64,000 nucleotides of DNA from Nemertoderma westbladi (GCA_032718475.1 JAUCBJ010000877.1:186001-250000), one strand, 5' to 3'. Positions 51,201 to 63,054 are shown, numbered from the stretch's first letter. The notes: generated by a model not told the origin, from the letters alone. Translations and numbers: made by a program.

Positions 51201-52399
51201 TGTAAAAGCTTTTGCGTAATTAGCCGGTTATTTTCCCGTAAAGTACTCTGTAGTTGGTTTACCAGGCATAAAAAGGCCGTGTCCTTACTGTACTGGTGTT
51301 TTAGAGGACATAAAAGCCATTTCTTCTGTATGTGTACTTTAAAGGACATAATCCGTAATTTCGTGACGCAATAGCTGGATACTCTTGAAAACAGTGTCGC
51401 TACCATGACGACGGCTAACAGCTGATATTGCCACGTAGAACATTTCTTTGTTTCTTTGTTCTCTCTTAGTTCAGTCAGCCAATCAGAGCATTTTTATGGC
51501 TCTTGTAGAGAAATTTCCTAGAAATCACGCAATGCTGTATGGGCAGTGTTATCATTCAGTCCTGAGCCAAGGAAGAACGGCTTTGGAGTATTTTTGTGCT
51601 TTTCTGCTTTAGCCTTACACTAGTAGGCTTAATTATAAGGACATATATCCGTTATCAAACCAACTGGGTAACTCAATGTTATTTGCACTGGTTAACACTG
51701 GTTAACTGGCCCATACTGTGCAACTTAACTTAACATTACTGCTTTGCTGTCGGTTATTCATTATATTTGTTGATGAATTATTATATTTGGAATAACGAGA
51801 AATAACCCCGAAACCCAATATTCTTGATATACCGAAGGTAAGAGAGAAAGGTTACATATAACGATTGCGACTTATGTTAAAGTGGTTTGAAGTGAATCTA
51901 ATGTTATTTGATAGACCCTACATGAGTCGGTCTGTGTTCCTTTTATACGTGACTAAAATCAGTGAAGATCGGCAGATTAGTGTGCAGTATTGTGCAGCAT
52001 TGTGTATGAGTGAGACTGATAACGAAGCATTTCCTAAAGAATGCGCCATATATGTGAATTGTAACTAAGCCATATCGTTGTGAGTAGTTTAAGTCATAAC
52101 TCTGTTTATATAGATAGAGCGCCACGTCCTAAAGGAACTGTTAATATTCCCCGAAGGTGAATAATATTGTCAGAGATTATATAATACTGTCAGTCGAATA
52201 ATACATTAGGCTTACATTGCAATACGATTAAGCCGTCGAAGTCAATCTCCCGGGTATATCCAACGGGTGAATGATCGCGCACAGATTGGTTTCAACTAGT
52301 GTAGTGAATCAAATACTTGTCAGAGGCTAAAGCGATTTATTATCTAGAAGACATCCTAATTTGGCGGGTTAAACTGCCAAAGGTCTGAAAGCGCGAACA
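51201..52399 (+). repeat. 3' LTR of BEL copy 2 (1199 bp)
   Basis: Starts TGTAAAAGC after the purine-rich CTGGGAGCGG and ends GCGCGAACA, followed by the GACCT target duplication. Confidence 0.95.
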
Positions 52400-52404
52400 G
52401 ACCT

Positions 52405-52920
52405 GTATTAGGCAAAATAGCAGTAGCTGTGTAGGCCCACCAGTACTGTGCACGGGTACAAGACCCAAAATGTAGCCTACATCTGTAAATAATACACGGT
52501 TTCATGGTACAACACCATATAAATTAGACCACCATCTGTAAAATGCTCGCCTGAGTTCAGGAGTTGCACAGATGTCAGGATGTGCTGATTCTATATCATC
52601 CACTATCGGATTCTGGTAGCCTGGAACTAGACTAGACCACAGAACTGATGCGACAGAGCGAGGTGCCGTTAGCCTAATATTTCTTGGAGGCTGGTCCGAT
52701 AACACTCAACTCATTGTTTGGTTGGACATTGACATTATTGCATTACAGTGTACATTATTACATACTGATTAGTATGGATTGAGAAATTGGATATATTTGG
52801 ACGTCAATGGATGGATAGCTTTGGTTTGAGAAACTAATATCACGTAGGCCTACCTTATCATATCTTTGCGATAATTATTACTAGATCCACTGGCCCCCAG
52901 CCACCTTCAACAAACCATCA
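52405..52920. other. Spacer
   Basis: No gene recognised. It begins with the sequence that would follow position 38460 before the BEL insertion. Confidence 0.5.
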
Positions 52921-53275
52921 TTGCCGGGGGGCACTCAGCTGAGGGGGCTGGGGGCGGAGCGCATTAAAAACTCTAAGTATCGCGACCTAATGGACCGGGG
53001 TCATTTCTTTCACCCCGTTGCTTTGAGACCTTTGGCCGCCCCAGTCCAGAGACATCCACCTTCCCCCGGGAGATCGGGGCTCGTCTCCACAGTGCCACCC
53101 ACGAACCGCAGTCACGCCAGTTTCTGCTCCAGCGCCTGGAGATTGCAATTTTGGTTGGTAATGCAGCCTCAGTCATGGGGACAGCAACCACACCGACCAT
53201 TGGTCTATTCGGGGACTGAAGAGCCGAAACTGTCGAAATGGTTGCCAATGGAGTCACCAACGGGATGACGGCCGA
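52921..53275 (+). pseudogene. C-terminal fragment of a retroelement polyprotein
   Basis: Frame 1 reads GAERIKNSKYRDLMDRGHFFHPVAL; after a 1-bp frameshift near 53028 the next frame reads as a helical tail with FLLQRLEIAILVGNAASVMGT. This pairing of phrases is familiar from the extreme C terminus of reverse-transcriptase proteins annotated in many invertebrate genomes. The block is noticeably more GC-rich than its surroundings and has nothing of the RT itself. The family name is not certain. Confidence 0.5.
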
Positions 53276-54080
53276 AGATATTCAATACTCTATCTTATGC
53301 AATCTCAAATATTCAATTCGGTACTGTACCTTCAATTCAATCTTAGTATTATTTCTGTGCTTCGTTATTTAATAATGTGATTAGATAAAAAAAATAAATT
53401 AATGAAATATAATTCATCTGTTAATTATTTCAAAAAAAAATCCAAAATTATATTAACATTTATATAGTTTTGAATTAAATGTTTCGAAATCAATACAGCA
53501 GTGTCATATATCGCGTATCCCTTGGTTTAATCACTATTCTTTATTCAAATAAAACTGAATCCTGGCCCGCCGCCTTCACCCTCCACTGATAATTTAAAAT
53601 CGTAATTCATTCAATCTTTGACTAAATTATACCAAACTTGGTAAACATGTAATCTTGTCTATCGGCTAAAATAAACACAACTTGCTAAAGTTTCCCCTAT
53701 AATGTTTTTTCCTATAGAACAGGATGCAGTTTTATTTTAGTAGTAAACAAGCTGTTATTTGCGTCGATTTTCACCTGGAGAGGGAAGAATATTGATTGCC
53801 CCCCCCCCCCCCTACCTGCAGTTAAGTGAAAATATTTCGGCACCATTTAATTTTATTATCACGGTCGCGCATCAAGTAGTCTGTCAAAAGATACAATTCA
53901 TTATAAACATAACAAAATTAATTATAATAATTCTAAAAATATAAGGCGGATTATCCTAAAGTTAGCTCTTTAGTCTTTAGCAACCTTATACATTGACAAG
54001 TCTTATAAAATAATTGATGTTGAATAATTATTATTAAGATTAAAATATATTATTAGGAATTCGAAGAAAGCAAATTGTAT
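53276..54080. other. AT-rich spacer with a 14-C run
   Basis: No gene. A C homopolymer lies at 53799-53812. Confidence 0.5.
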
Positions 54081-54109
54081 TGAGTTAGTATTGGCAAGTT
54101 AATCTCACA

Positions 54110-54490
54110 AACCAGTCTAGTCTAACTTTACAGTAGCCTTGTTCGCTTTGTTCCAGGTTTAGGCCTATAGATTCCACCGTCTTCGTTCCAGGTTTAATAC
54201 TGTAATAGACACCGTTATCCGTCTCGATCGCTTCGCTATGCACCATCTTACTGGGTTTAATAAACTCCGTCGCCTTCCTGTCATTCTGTGTTTTGTAGAT
54301 TACCTCGCCATCGTGTGATCGCTTTGGTTGCGTGTTTAATACTGTAATAGACTCAGTCGCCATTGTATCGTTATGGATTGAATAGACATTCCGTTGTCCA
54401 TCGTGATCGTTTCATTGTTTACGTTTAATTGACTCCGTCGCCTCCTCGGATTAGGAATCCGGCCGGGTTTCGTAGATTCCACCATCGTTC
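54110..54490. repeat. Degenerate repeat of GTTTAATACTGTAATAGAC units
   Basis: The phrase GTTTAATACTGTAATAGAC occurs at about 54194 and 54332, and weaker forms (GTTTAATAAACTCCGTCGCC, GTTTAATTGACTCCGTCGCC) at 54257 and 54423. Each is followed by a variant of GTCGCC or CATCGTG. The 92-residue minus-strand frame here is a product of the repeat. Confidence 0.55.
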
Positions 54491-54644
54491 AGCAGTTCAG
54501 TGTTTTTAATCAAAGCCAGAATTCCGGCACGGGCACCACAATCAACGATTTCGGAAGTAACAGACCAGCAGACTCCGTCAACAACACTCGGGGTTTAAAA
54601 ACTACAACTGAGGGCAACTTGTAACTGCAGAACTGGGCGATCAT

Positions 54645-54775
54645 CTATCTGATAGTTGAAAAAGACTGTCTGACAGTTGGTATCAGACTATCTGATAGTT
54701 AGCGCCCCATGGGTAAATCCTTACCCCATGGGCTGTTACCTCTCTGACTGACAGCGCAACAGCCCCTATAGTCCA
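54645..54775. repeat. Cluster of short palindromes
   Basis: CTATCTGATAG (54645), ACTGTCTGACAGT (54665) and ACTATCTGATAGT (54687) share a TCTGA centre with paired stem changes. They are followed by the CCCATGGGTAA/TTACCCCATGGG hairpin (54706-54732) and GGGCTGTT/AACAGCCC (54730-54775), the latter two being an inverted copy of 38397-38450. Confidence 0.8.
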
Positions 54776-54972
54776 TGGTGAGATAATGTCACACTAAAAT
54801 TAACTCTCAATGATAGTCATACTCACCATTCAAATATCCCTCACAAACCAGATTCCCCCCAGCATCTAAAGTATTCCACTTCAATGCAAAATATATAGAG
54901 CTTTAGTTGGATTTGAACCTGTGCTTGTAAACTCTTTTGTGCTCGTATATTGAAGTGACGCATAGACTATGA

Positions 54973-55296
54973 GGGTGTCATAAGTGACACCCTTTGCTCC
55001 TTTCTGCGACACTTGGACCTCACTGATGACCCATTGTGTGTCAGGGCGCTAATCAGTCTGAATAATTAGGATAATCAATTAAACCCTAATTAAGAGTCAT
55101 ATGACACCTGTTAGGGTTTAATTATACTAATTAATTGATGCCACCTGTCAATTAGGATCTAATTAGCCTAATTAGGAGGTGTCACCCAGACAGTCTGGCG
55201 CCAATGACACCCAATGACACCCATAGGCTGATAATTGGGTGTCATATGACACCCAATGGGTGTCATGTAGGTCTAACTGTCACCGAGAGGAGCAAA
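54973..55296 (+). mobile_element. MITE with TTTGCTCC inverted ends
   Basis: The element is about 304 bp between inverted termini TTTGCTCCTTTCTGCGACA (54993) and TGTCACCGAGAGGAGCAAA (55278-55296). On its left side it is preceded by the palindrome GGGTGTCATAAGTGACACCC (54973-54992). Internal TGACACC/GGTGTCA repeats form more palindromes, e.g. GGGTGTCATATGACACCC (55237). No coding capacity. It ends 6 bp before homology with the Roco duplicate begins (55303). No target duplication was established. Confidence 0.7.
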
Positions 55297-55640
55297 CCCC
55301 TACTCCCATCTAATCCATTTATATTGATCATGGAGTATTAAAAGTTGCATATCCTAATACAATATATATAAAAATGCTGATATAAATATATGGATATGTG
55401 TATATAAATACCCATATCCAATTCAGCTAATTTATATTTATTTTAATGGAATATATGATAAGCGCACTTCTAATTATAGCATTTCTCCAATCTCTATTTA
55501 AAACAATATATAGGATTAATTCTATAACAATTTATGAATTCAGAGAGGTTTTTTTGATGAAATAATTATAATGTTATTGGTAATTTACTTACTATAAACA
55601 GTTTTTAATAAAATAACATGTTTTACTTGTGGTACTTTTA

Positions 55641-58600
55641 TTACAAAGAACTACTTCGTTGTCGCGATAAGTTTTCCAAATGCGGATGTGGGTTCAAACC
55701 TAGAAGTTCAGCTAAATGTTTTTGGTTTGTTTGAACTAAACTCTCGCAGAAAGTCTTAAAATCACTATAGGGTCGTTTCTTTATTTGCTCTATCAATTCG
55801 TTGTTACAATCAAATGAATTTGTCTTTGATCTTATAATGCCAATACCGAAGCTATTTAAAACTAATTCACTTTGCAGGATTATAATGAGCGCCTCATGCT
55901 CCATTTCTGTAGCCAGTTTGTGCTGATATTTCGTCAATAAAACCTTGTGTTGATGTCGATCAAATTTAATTTCAGACCGTGAATCTTCCAGAAACAAGAA
56001 GAGATCTGCCAATCTTCCTTGGTTAGATTCTCTCAAACTCTCGCAGAAAACTTCAAAATCCTTATAAGGCCTTTTCTTAATATAGTCAATGAGATCACAG
56101 TTTTTTTGAAGGGAGGTGGGCCTGGACTTAATTAATTGAACACAATTGTTACTAAGAACGTGTCTGCTTTCAAGGATAGGAAGTAAATTGGTTGGGTCAA
56201 GGCTTTTTGCCAATGTATATTGGAGTCTTGTTAGCATATATTGGTGATGCCTATTAAATTTAAGTTCTCTTTTATGGTCTTCTAGAAACAAAGGAAGTTC
56301 ACCTATAATATGACTTTGATTGGTGGCTTTCAAACCCTCATAGAAAATTCGAATTTGATAAAATCGAAGCCCTCTAATATGATTAATAAGATAATTATTT
56401 TTTTCAATAGTTGTTACTTTTGATTGGATTATTTCGACAATAGATTTACTGATAACTGATTTGCTTTGAAGATATATTAGGAGTTCACCAATTTCCATAT
56501 GTTCAGCTATAATATCCAGCAGCTTTTCTCGATGAAATGATTCCAATGTTGTTGCTAATTTACATTTTATAAACCATTTTCGATAGAACAATGTTGCTAC
56601 GTCTATCCCACTTGTATCACAATGAACCACTTCGTTTTCCAGACAAGATTCCAAACTTATGAAGTGAAAACAAGCCTCATTTCTACAATTATTTAGCTTA
56701 TGAACTTCACAAACGATATTACATCGACATCTAACTTTTAATTCAAAGTTATTTTTATTAAACAGTAAGTCATTTAATGTTATAAGTAATTGTTGTTTAA
56801 AACATGTAGTTATAACTCTATCTGGACATGGTTTTGCAAATTGGTTCTGCTGTGACAGAATTGGTCTTTGTATTATTTGAATTTTAATTCTAAAGAGACC
56901 CAAGGGAGAATTTTCTATAATAATCTCATGATCTGCATCCAGGTAAATCTGAGTAAATCTATGATAAAGTTTTGGCTCAGTTTCTCTATCACCATTCTCA
57001 TAGCACCAGATAATGATTTGTTTTATTAACTTAAAGTACAAGTTGCTTGGAATGAATCCGTCAAATATTAAATACATTTCTATACTGTTCCATTCAATTG
57101 GAAATCCATCAGTGTCTCCCCACGGTGTAAGGCGACAAGGAACATAGTATGAAGTCATTGATCGAATAGTATCATGAGATATCAATGCATGGGCTGGAAT
57201 AGGAATTCTTTCAACCAATAAATCAAATCGTTCTAAAATATCTAAAGTATAAGTTATCTTAATTGGATCAGTAATATCTCTCCACAAGTAATCAATAAGC
57301 TTCTTATGTAAGATTCCTTTTTCATTAAGATCCTTCCAGTAAGTAATATGTTCTGGTTTTATGTCATCTCGAACAGTTACTATTCTAGAAAACATATTAT
57401 TTAACCATTCAGTGTTTAGTATCACTGTGTCTTTCAATTGATCATCATCAAAATATATTAGTGTGCCTCTATCATGGTAAAAGTTTAACATTGTTTTTAA
57501 CCCTGAAGTGTCAAAACTTACTTGAATTTCATTTAATTTTTCCTCTAAATCAACAACATCAATATAATCAATATCCTTTTTCATTAGTGTGAACACAAGT
57601 TGTTCAAATTTAATATATTGCAAAGGAATTTCCTCTTTGAATTTCACCATTTCGTTTACAATATTTTTCTTTAATGCTTCAAGTTCATGATCCTTCGAAG
57701 ATCTTAATGTGCCATTATTTTCTATGCCATGATATCCTTTAATAAGTCCGGAGTAAGGTTTGTTTTGAACTGAACTTCTAATTTCTCTAAACTGCATAGA
57801 CAACCATTTCTTTGAGTCATTATTAACACATCCCTTATGTGTTCCAACCACAAAAACTGGTGGATATAAACCATTACCTTGAGTACTGCATGATTTGGTG
57901 CTAAAACTATATATATTTCTCATCCATAAATCAATGAAATCAATGTTTCTCATGTTGGTATAAAGTTTATAAATGTTTTTATCATCATCTCTGACTACAA
58001 TGTCAGCCTCTTTATGAAGATCTTGAGATAGATCAAAAACTAGTAAATAAATAGCTTGTCTGCTCAGAAATATCGGATGAGTTGTATAGTAAATGCACTG
58101 GCCACCAAAATCTAGAATCTTCAAGGAAAAATGGTTATCTTCTTTGATAAATTTAGCTAATATTTCTTCAGGTTTTCCAGATGAAAGTATATCTTCTATG
58201 CGACATAGAATATCTGTTGGAATAGGTGGCATGATTTGGTCATTTGTATTATCTAGCAGAAAATAATTTTTCGCAGTCGATTTCGGTTTTTTTCTTTTAC
58301 CCACATATTTAGTCTTTGATTTTCTAGTTTTTTTATTCCTTTTACTTACTAAGACTTTAGTGGCTCCTTTTAAAGGGTAGCAAAATCTACTGTTACTTCC
58401 CGATCTGTTCTCACTCAATTTTTGGAGTCCGTCATTATTATGGTTAACAGCACAACTATCCACTGTTGAATAGTTCGATGCGGCATTGGTTCCAATTGAA
58501 TCTCCACTATGATAATTACTTTCTAAAACAGATCTTGCAATTTGGTTTGCAAAAATCCCATTAATTTCAGGACCAAATGTATCGTTATCTCTCATGTTAG

Positions 58601-59251
58601 TCCAATCACTGTATTGATCAGCATATATATAACAGTTTGTTGAAGAATCCACACCATCTGTTATAGGCTCATTCTCCATGAAGGACAGGCCAATAAGAGC
58701 CTTCTTTAAACTTGTCTTGCCAGCTCTCTCTTGTCCAACTAACATTAGCCTGGTTTTCATCATCCATGTTGCACCAATCGATAGAGCTTTTTGATAAGCA
58801 GATAATGCCTCAGAACCTCTTGCTAAAATTTCTATTGGTATTCTTTGATATTTTATATATTGAACTAAAACTTTAGGCAGAATTAAAGTTGACCCTCTTC
58901 TTATTAGAAGTCCTTTATCTATTAACTTTCCAATTACCTTGCAACTTGATAGTTCATCAGTACCCCAAATTTCACTGATAGCTTCCATTTGTAATTCAGT
59001 AACATCAATATCCAGACTCAAGTATAATTCCTTATCTTCTACCATGAGGGAATCGACGGTTCTTTTAATTATTTCATTTATTTGGCCATGATAAATTTTA
59101 TTAATAGGACCAACCCTTCCAACATAATGAACAATTTCTTTCCACTGGGTTGTATCATCCAAAAGAACTTCTAACTCTGTGATGCTTTTCTCAGAAGCAC
59201 ACGGTTTCTTATGAAGGGAATTTACTCGTAAGATTGTTCCACTATTATTAC
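55641..59251 (-). CDS. Roco protein with three CARDs, exon 2 (winged-helix-like, ROC, COR, CARD x3)
   Basis: This exon supplies 1202 residues of a predicted 1494-residue protein. It opens at an acceptor (TTTATTTAG) whose phase fits the donor of the upstream WD40 exon. Domains: a winged-helix-like segment resembling that of STAND ATPases (LYLSLDIDVTELQMEAISEIWG, total residue about 365-430); a Ras-like ROC GTPase with P-loop LVGQERAGKTS (464-472), switch I DGVDSS, a ~160-residue basic/Ser insertion, DFGGQ switch II and GTHKG; COR (LNFYHDRGTLIYF, DTVILNTEWL); and three CARD-type helical repeats at the C terminus, each with ...CESL...NQ...LADL-like endings. There is no kinase domain. The set suggests GTP-regulated CARD signalling. 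The exon has no internal stops. Confidence 0.9.
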
Positions 59252-59523
59252 CTAAATAAAAATATTAAATAAGTAATAACATCAGTATTGAAATATTAAA
59301 TATAATCGGTCCAATTAAAGCCAAAATTAAAAAAGTCTATAGAATGAAAATTGTTTGCGCTTCTAACATTCACTATATACCATGTATTGATTTAAGTATT
59401 AATTAGGCTAAGAAATCGAATATTTATTGTATGCAGCTAAAACATCAGCAAATGGATGGCCGATATCTCCAGCTGATTATTTATGTGTCATAGATTCCAG
59501 TGTCCTAGGCGAATTACTCCTCA

Positions 59524-59546
59524 CCCCCCCCCCCCCCCCCCCCCCC
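59524..59546. repeat. 23-C homopolymer
   Basis: One of several long C/G runs in the window (also 21199-21210, 34024-34045, 34570-34587, 53799-53812 and 63305-63322). Confidence 0.95.
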
Positions 59547-59959
59547 ACCTTCCCGGCACCCCTCATCCTCCCCTATAGACTTACGGTATATTAATAATGT
59601 GGTAGGTCTAATTTAGTTAATTAATTTTACTCGGACCCTTGGCAAACAAAGGGCCGTTTGACTCTTATATTAATGTCACTAACTCTAAGTTATATGATCT
59701 GGGAGTATATTGCTGGTATTTACTGAATTGAACGGGCTCTATGCTCAAAATAATAGAGTAGATTGCTCTAATCCTAGTATACGGTTTCAGGATATCCCTG
59801 ATTAACAGTTACGTGTCCACCAAATTCAGACGTCTAAGTACAGTAGGATTGAACAGTGAGCACAGTGGAACCATATGATGGTATTGACAGATGGGAGGCC
59901 ATGAGGGCGTAAATTGAGGGCATACAAAGCATCGGGTAGTATTTCCAGGTCAACCTTTT

Positions 59960-60060
59960 ACCTGAACCACTAGTGGAATGGTTAAACCATCGGACTTCCA
60001 ACCTGAAGGTCACCAGTTCGATCCCACTTGGACTGGATGTCATTGCCAACTTTACCACAC
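59960..60060 (+). mobile_element. tRNA-derived SINE-like sequence
   Basis: GTGGAATGGTTAAACCATCG has A-box character, CTTCCAA stands in the anticodon-loop position (anticodon TCC, so perhaps tRNA-Gly derived), and CCAGTTCGATCCCAC is a good B-box. The T-stem GTCACC/ATCCCAC is imperfect and a tRNA acceptor is lacking, so it is a SINE head and not a tRNA gene. Antisense to the host gene in which it lies. Confidence 0.6.
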
Positions 60061-60284
60061 GTGTCCAATGAAAGTTAAAAATCTAGACAGGACGTAGATC
60101 TATTGGTGATAATTACTTGTGATTGACAGAATAGGCCCATAATACTTGTCAACTATTACTATGCAAACTACTTGTCACTGAAACATCGACATGTTCCAGT
60201 GACAAGGACATGTTACAGTCAACGTTGATGTTTCGGCTGTGAGCAGTGGAACAACAACATAATAGCATAAATTACTTAGATTAC

Positions 60285-61158
60285 CTATAATGATATGGAC
60301 GTTGTCGTTGTGATAATGAACAGCCATTACAATTGTCCTCTCTGCAGTGAGTTTGATTCGGTTAACTATCTCTCCGGTGTGGAAATTAATTATGTAAATC
60401 AACCCAAGTCCAACGGCGGCAACTCTAGACCCGTCTGAACTGAAAGCGAGACGGCTTGAACCTGTAGCCCCTTCCTGCTCCCAAAGTAATTCACAAGAAT
60501 CAACAAGAAAGCGATGAATGCAACCTCCATCTTCTAATGAAACGATAGATTTAGAATCTTGACTCCAACCCAGTCGGAGGACACCTGCACTGTGACCGAG
60601 ATATTCCGTTATGAATTCTTTTGTACTTATCAACCAGACTTTAACAGTTTTATCACGAGATGAACTGGCCAATCTGGAACCATTCGAATCAAAACGAATA
60701 TGCGTGACCCAATCAGAATGTCCTTTCCATGACAATACTTTGTATCTATACCCTTTAATATATATTATTGAAATGCTCCCATCACCAGAACCGCATGTGC
60801 ATAGTATATCAGGGTCACTTGGGTGGAATTGGATTCCAGTTCTGACTACAACCATTCCACCTCTAATCTGGAACTCAGAGCCAGGTATCTGGAATCTCAG
60901 GTCCCACTTACCAGAAGACATTCTGTACCATATAGCAACATCTCCACCTCTAGTACTTGAAGCAATCCGGCTCCCATCACACGAAATAGAAACTCTAAGA
61001 AAATTCATTGATGAACTTGACAACGTTGGCATAGAGTTAGTTACGTATAAGGTCGATGAGTTAGCAATGACTACGCTTTTTGGGGAACTATATACAAACT
61101 CATCCGTGTCTGTAGGAAACGGTTGGATGTCACAAATTCCATTATCTTCAGATTCCAT
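60285..61158 (-). CDS. Roco protein, exon 1 (WD40 repeats)
   Basis: The exon encodes about 291 residues from the ATG at 61158 (MESEDNGICD); an in-frame stop lies about 27 bp upstream of it, though an upstream exon joining through the AG at about 61188 cannot be excluded. I count five to six WD40 units: SISCDGSRIASSTRGGDVAIW, IQFHPSDPDILCTCGSGDGSI, HSDWVTHIRFDSNGSRLASSSRDKTVKVW (the clearest), HSAGVLRLGWSQDSKSIV, and LAFSSDGSRVAAVG. The last unit is completed across the splice into exon 2. The propeller would act as the sensor or scaffold for the ROC-COR and CARD parts. No signal peptide, so cytoplasmic. Confidence 0.82.
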
Positions 61159-61199
61159 CGCGAATATAAAGAGTGGATGGATGTAATACTATAAATTTT

Positions 61200-63050
61200 T
61201 TTAGAGAATGAGTCTATATTATTTTAATTACTATAATTAATCGAATTAATGGCATGTTTAATAGGTGTTAAATGATTTATAATTGTTTCAGTAATATAAT
61301 AATCGAAGATAAATTATTATTAAGAATTTAAAATCAAGAATCTTAAAATACTAAGAAATTAATTGGACTTTAATACAACAAATATAAAGGAAAATTACCT
61401 TTATTATCATATATTAATGGTGTAAGTTAGGTAATCGTTTTGACCGCTGTGACAGAGTAATGTTCGAAAGCATTTGATTAAGTTTGATAACAATCATGTA
61501 GTCAAACATTAAAGGGATTTAGACACGTATATATTTGTTATTTATACAATATGTAATTTTATGTAAAATTTACCTAAAGGATATACCTTAGCATAATAAC
61601 TAAATCGAAAATCTGGATGAATCTTTCGAATATAATTCGAGAAATGCATGCAGGATATTATCGACGCAATTTGAGTCAATAAGGACAAAAAATATCAGAT
61701 ATGCCTGGATCTACCAAAATATTTTTAATGTAACTGCCAAGAAAGTGCTGCCTTCGTGTGTTACCTTACCACTTGGTGTTTCATGTTCACAGGCAAATTT
61801 AAATTACTTTACTTTTAGCCTGACCCTCCATTAGGTTAAAGAGCACTTTAAACAATAACAAATTAAATAACATCTAATCAGATTTAATTAACAAGCACCT
61901 TCAACAGAAAGTACATAGAGTTTCATACCACCTTCATATAACTCCTAAAAACCCAATTACCCTGATTTAGTAAGTCTGATCTTCAAGAGTTTACTTTATT
62001 CTCGGCTACAATCAACTGAAAAATTAAAACAGATATTTAGAAGTGAAAAATGGTATATATATATATATATATATAACATATGTAGGTACGCAAGTGCATG
62101 ATGTGTTGCAATATGTGGACAGTATAGTCCATGTAATTTTATGTTCCAACAGACACATATGTAATAAGTGCATTTGCTGCCTAGTATAGTATTAACAAGC
62201 AGCTTAAAGATATTGCGAGTAAACGCAAGATATATAGAAGAGTGAACACAACACTAGTGTGTAATATGTGTGTTCACTTATTCAGTATGAAATAAAGAAA
62301 CGCTAGTTACAGTAGGTAACACTTTGCATGATTGCTAAACACTTATTTTGATCAATTACGATTAGGCAAGAGTTCTGCCATGTAACGCGGTATAGCAAGG
62401 GCACTCATGTGCCACCCTTGGTAAAAACAAAGTGTGGTCGAAATCAGAGATGCGCAACGATTTAGCACAATTATGATACTGTTAGTAATCCTACATAACT
62501 GTCTCTATCCATCGTTGCAGTAATCACACACTGATTGACAATCGGTTATCATGTATTTTGGATTGTTGGAACACTCTCCCTCGTGCTGCCCACGTGATAC
62601 AATGTTCGTTCAGATCTTCCCTTTCAGAGCATTCTGGATTTAAGATAAATTAAGCAACTATTTTTATGTAATATTAATATTAGGTTTGTCGATTAAATAT
62701 TCCAGAAAACTAATAAATTTTTACGAATTTGACATTAAATACCAAATCAATAATTCTGTGAACCTTCAATATTCTGAAATAATATTGTGCAATGCTAGGT
62801 CGATAGGTCGATAGGTCGATAGGTCGATTTCTTGATCAAACATCAAATTGTTTTATGCAAAACTAACATGAAAATAACTGCAAATATTGCTGGGCATTCG
62901 TAGAAAAATAATTTATTGAGGGATAGTGCTTAAATAGCTCTTATAGACGACGTTCACTGTCTTAGTAATGGGCTGAGAGTTGGGGAATCGAAAACAAAGA
63001 ATAGAGATGAGGAACAGCGATAAAGTTTTTAATTTCATAATATTATAAGT
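61200..63050. other. Upstream intergenic region
   Basis: AT-rich, no gene recognised. It holds a (TA)n run (62054-62075), four exact copies of AGGTCGAT (62797-62828), and a short stretch near 61745-61830 resembling one at 12430-12490. A promoter for the WD40-Roco gene would lie at the left edge, but I see no clear element. Confidence 0.5.
62797..62828. repeat. AGGTCGAT x4
   Basis: Four perfect tandem octamers. Confidence 0.95.
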
Positions 63051-63054
63051 CAAA

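Larger units (their letters stand above)
38461..52399 (+). mobile_element. BEL/Pao element copy 2, full length but lacking RT and integrase
   Basis: The 13.9-kb insertion has LTRs at 38461-39620 and 51201-52399 and target duplication GACCT (38456-38460 and 52400-52404). The two LTRs differ by about six substitutions and one 39-bp deletion in the 5' LTR, which suggests a recent insertion. The internal region has a long leader (39621-43917) with a 5'-truncated LINE on the minus strand, a gag-protease gene, the RNase H tail joined directly after protease, and about 3 kb before the 3' LTR. It shares the RT deletion with copy 1, so the deleted form itself has transposed. Confidence 0.95.
59252..60284 (-). 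other. Intron of the WD40-Roco-CARD gene
   Basis: On the minus strand it starts ATAG|GTAATC and ends TTTATTTAG|GT, length 1033 bp. Both flanking exons are phase 1 and the junction completes a glycine codon, joining ...VHIII-G-NNSGTILRV, which reads as a normal WD40 strand. It contains a 23-C run (59524-59546) and a SINE-like sequence (59960-60060). Confidence 0.85.

Noticed and set aside
1-52399. Copies 1 and 2 of the BEL element as one simple segmental duplication
   Set aside because: Similarity ends exactly at the LTR end and the LTR subfamilies differ; copy 2 has its own target duplication.
52973-53260. Minus-strand 95-residue ORF in the GC-rich block
   Set aside because: The plus strand carries recognisable retroelement tail phrases in the same place; the minus frame is its shadow.
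59960-60060. Functional tRNA-Gly gene
   Set aside because: A and B boxes are present, but there is no acceptor pairing; fits a SINE head.
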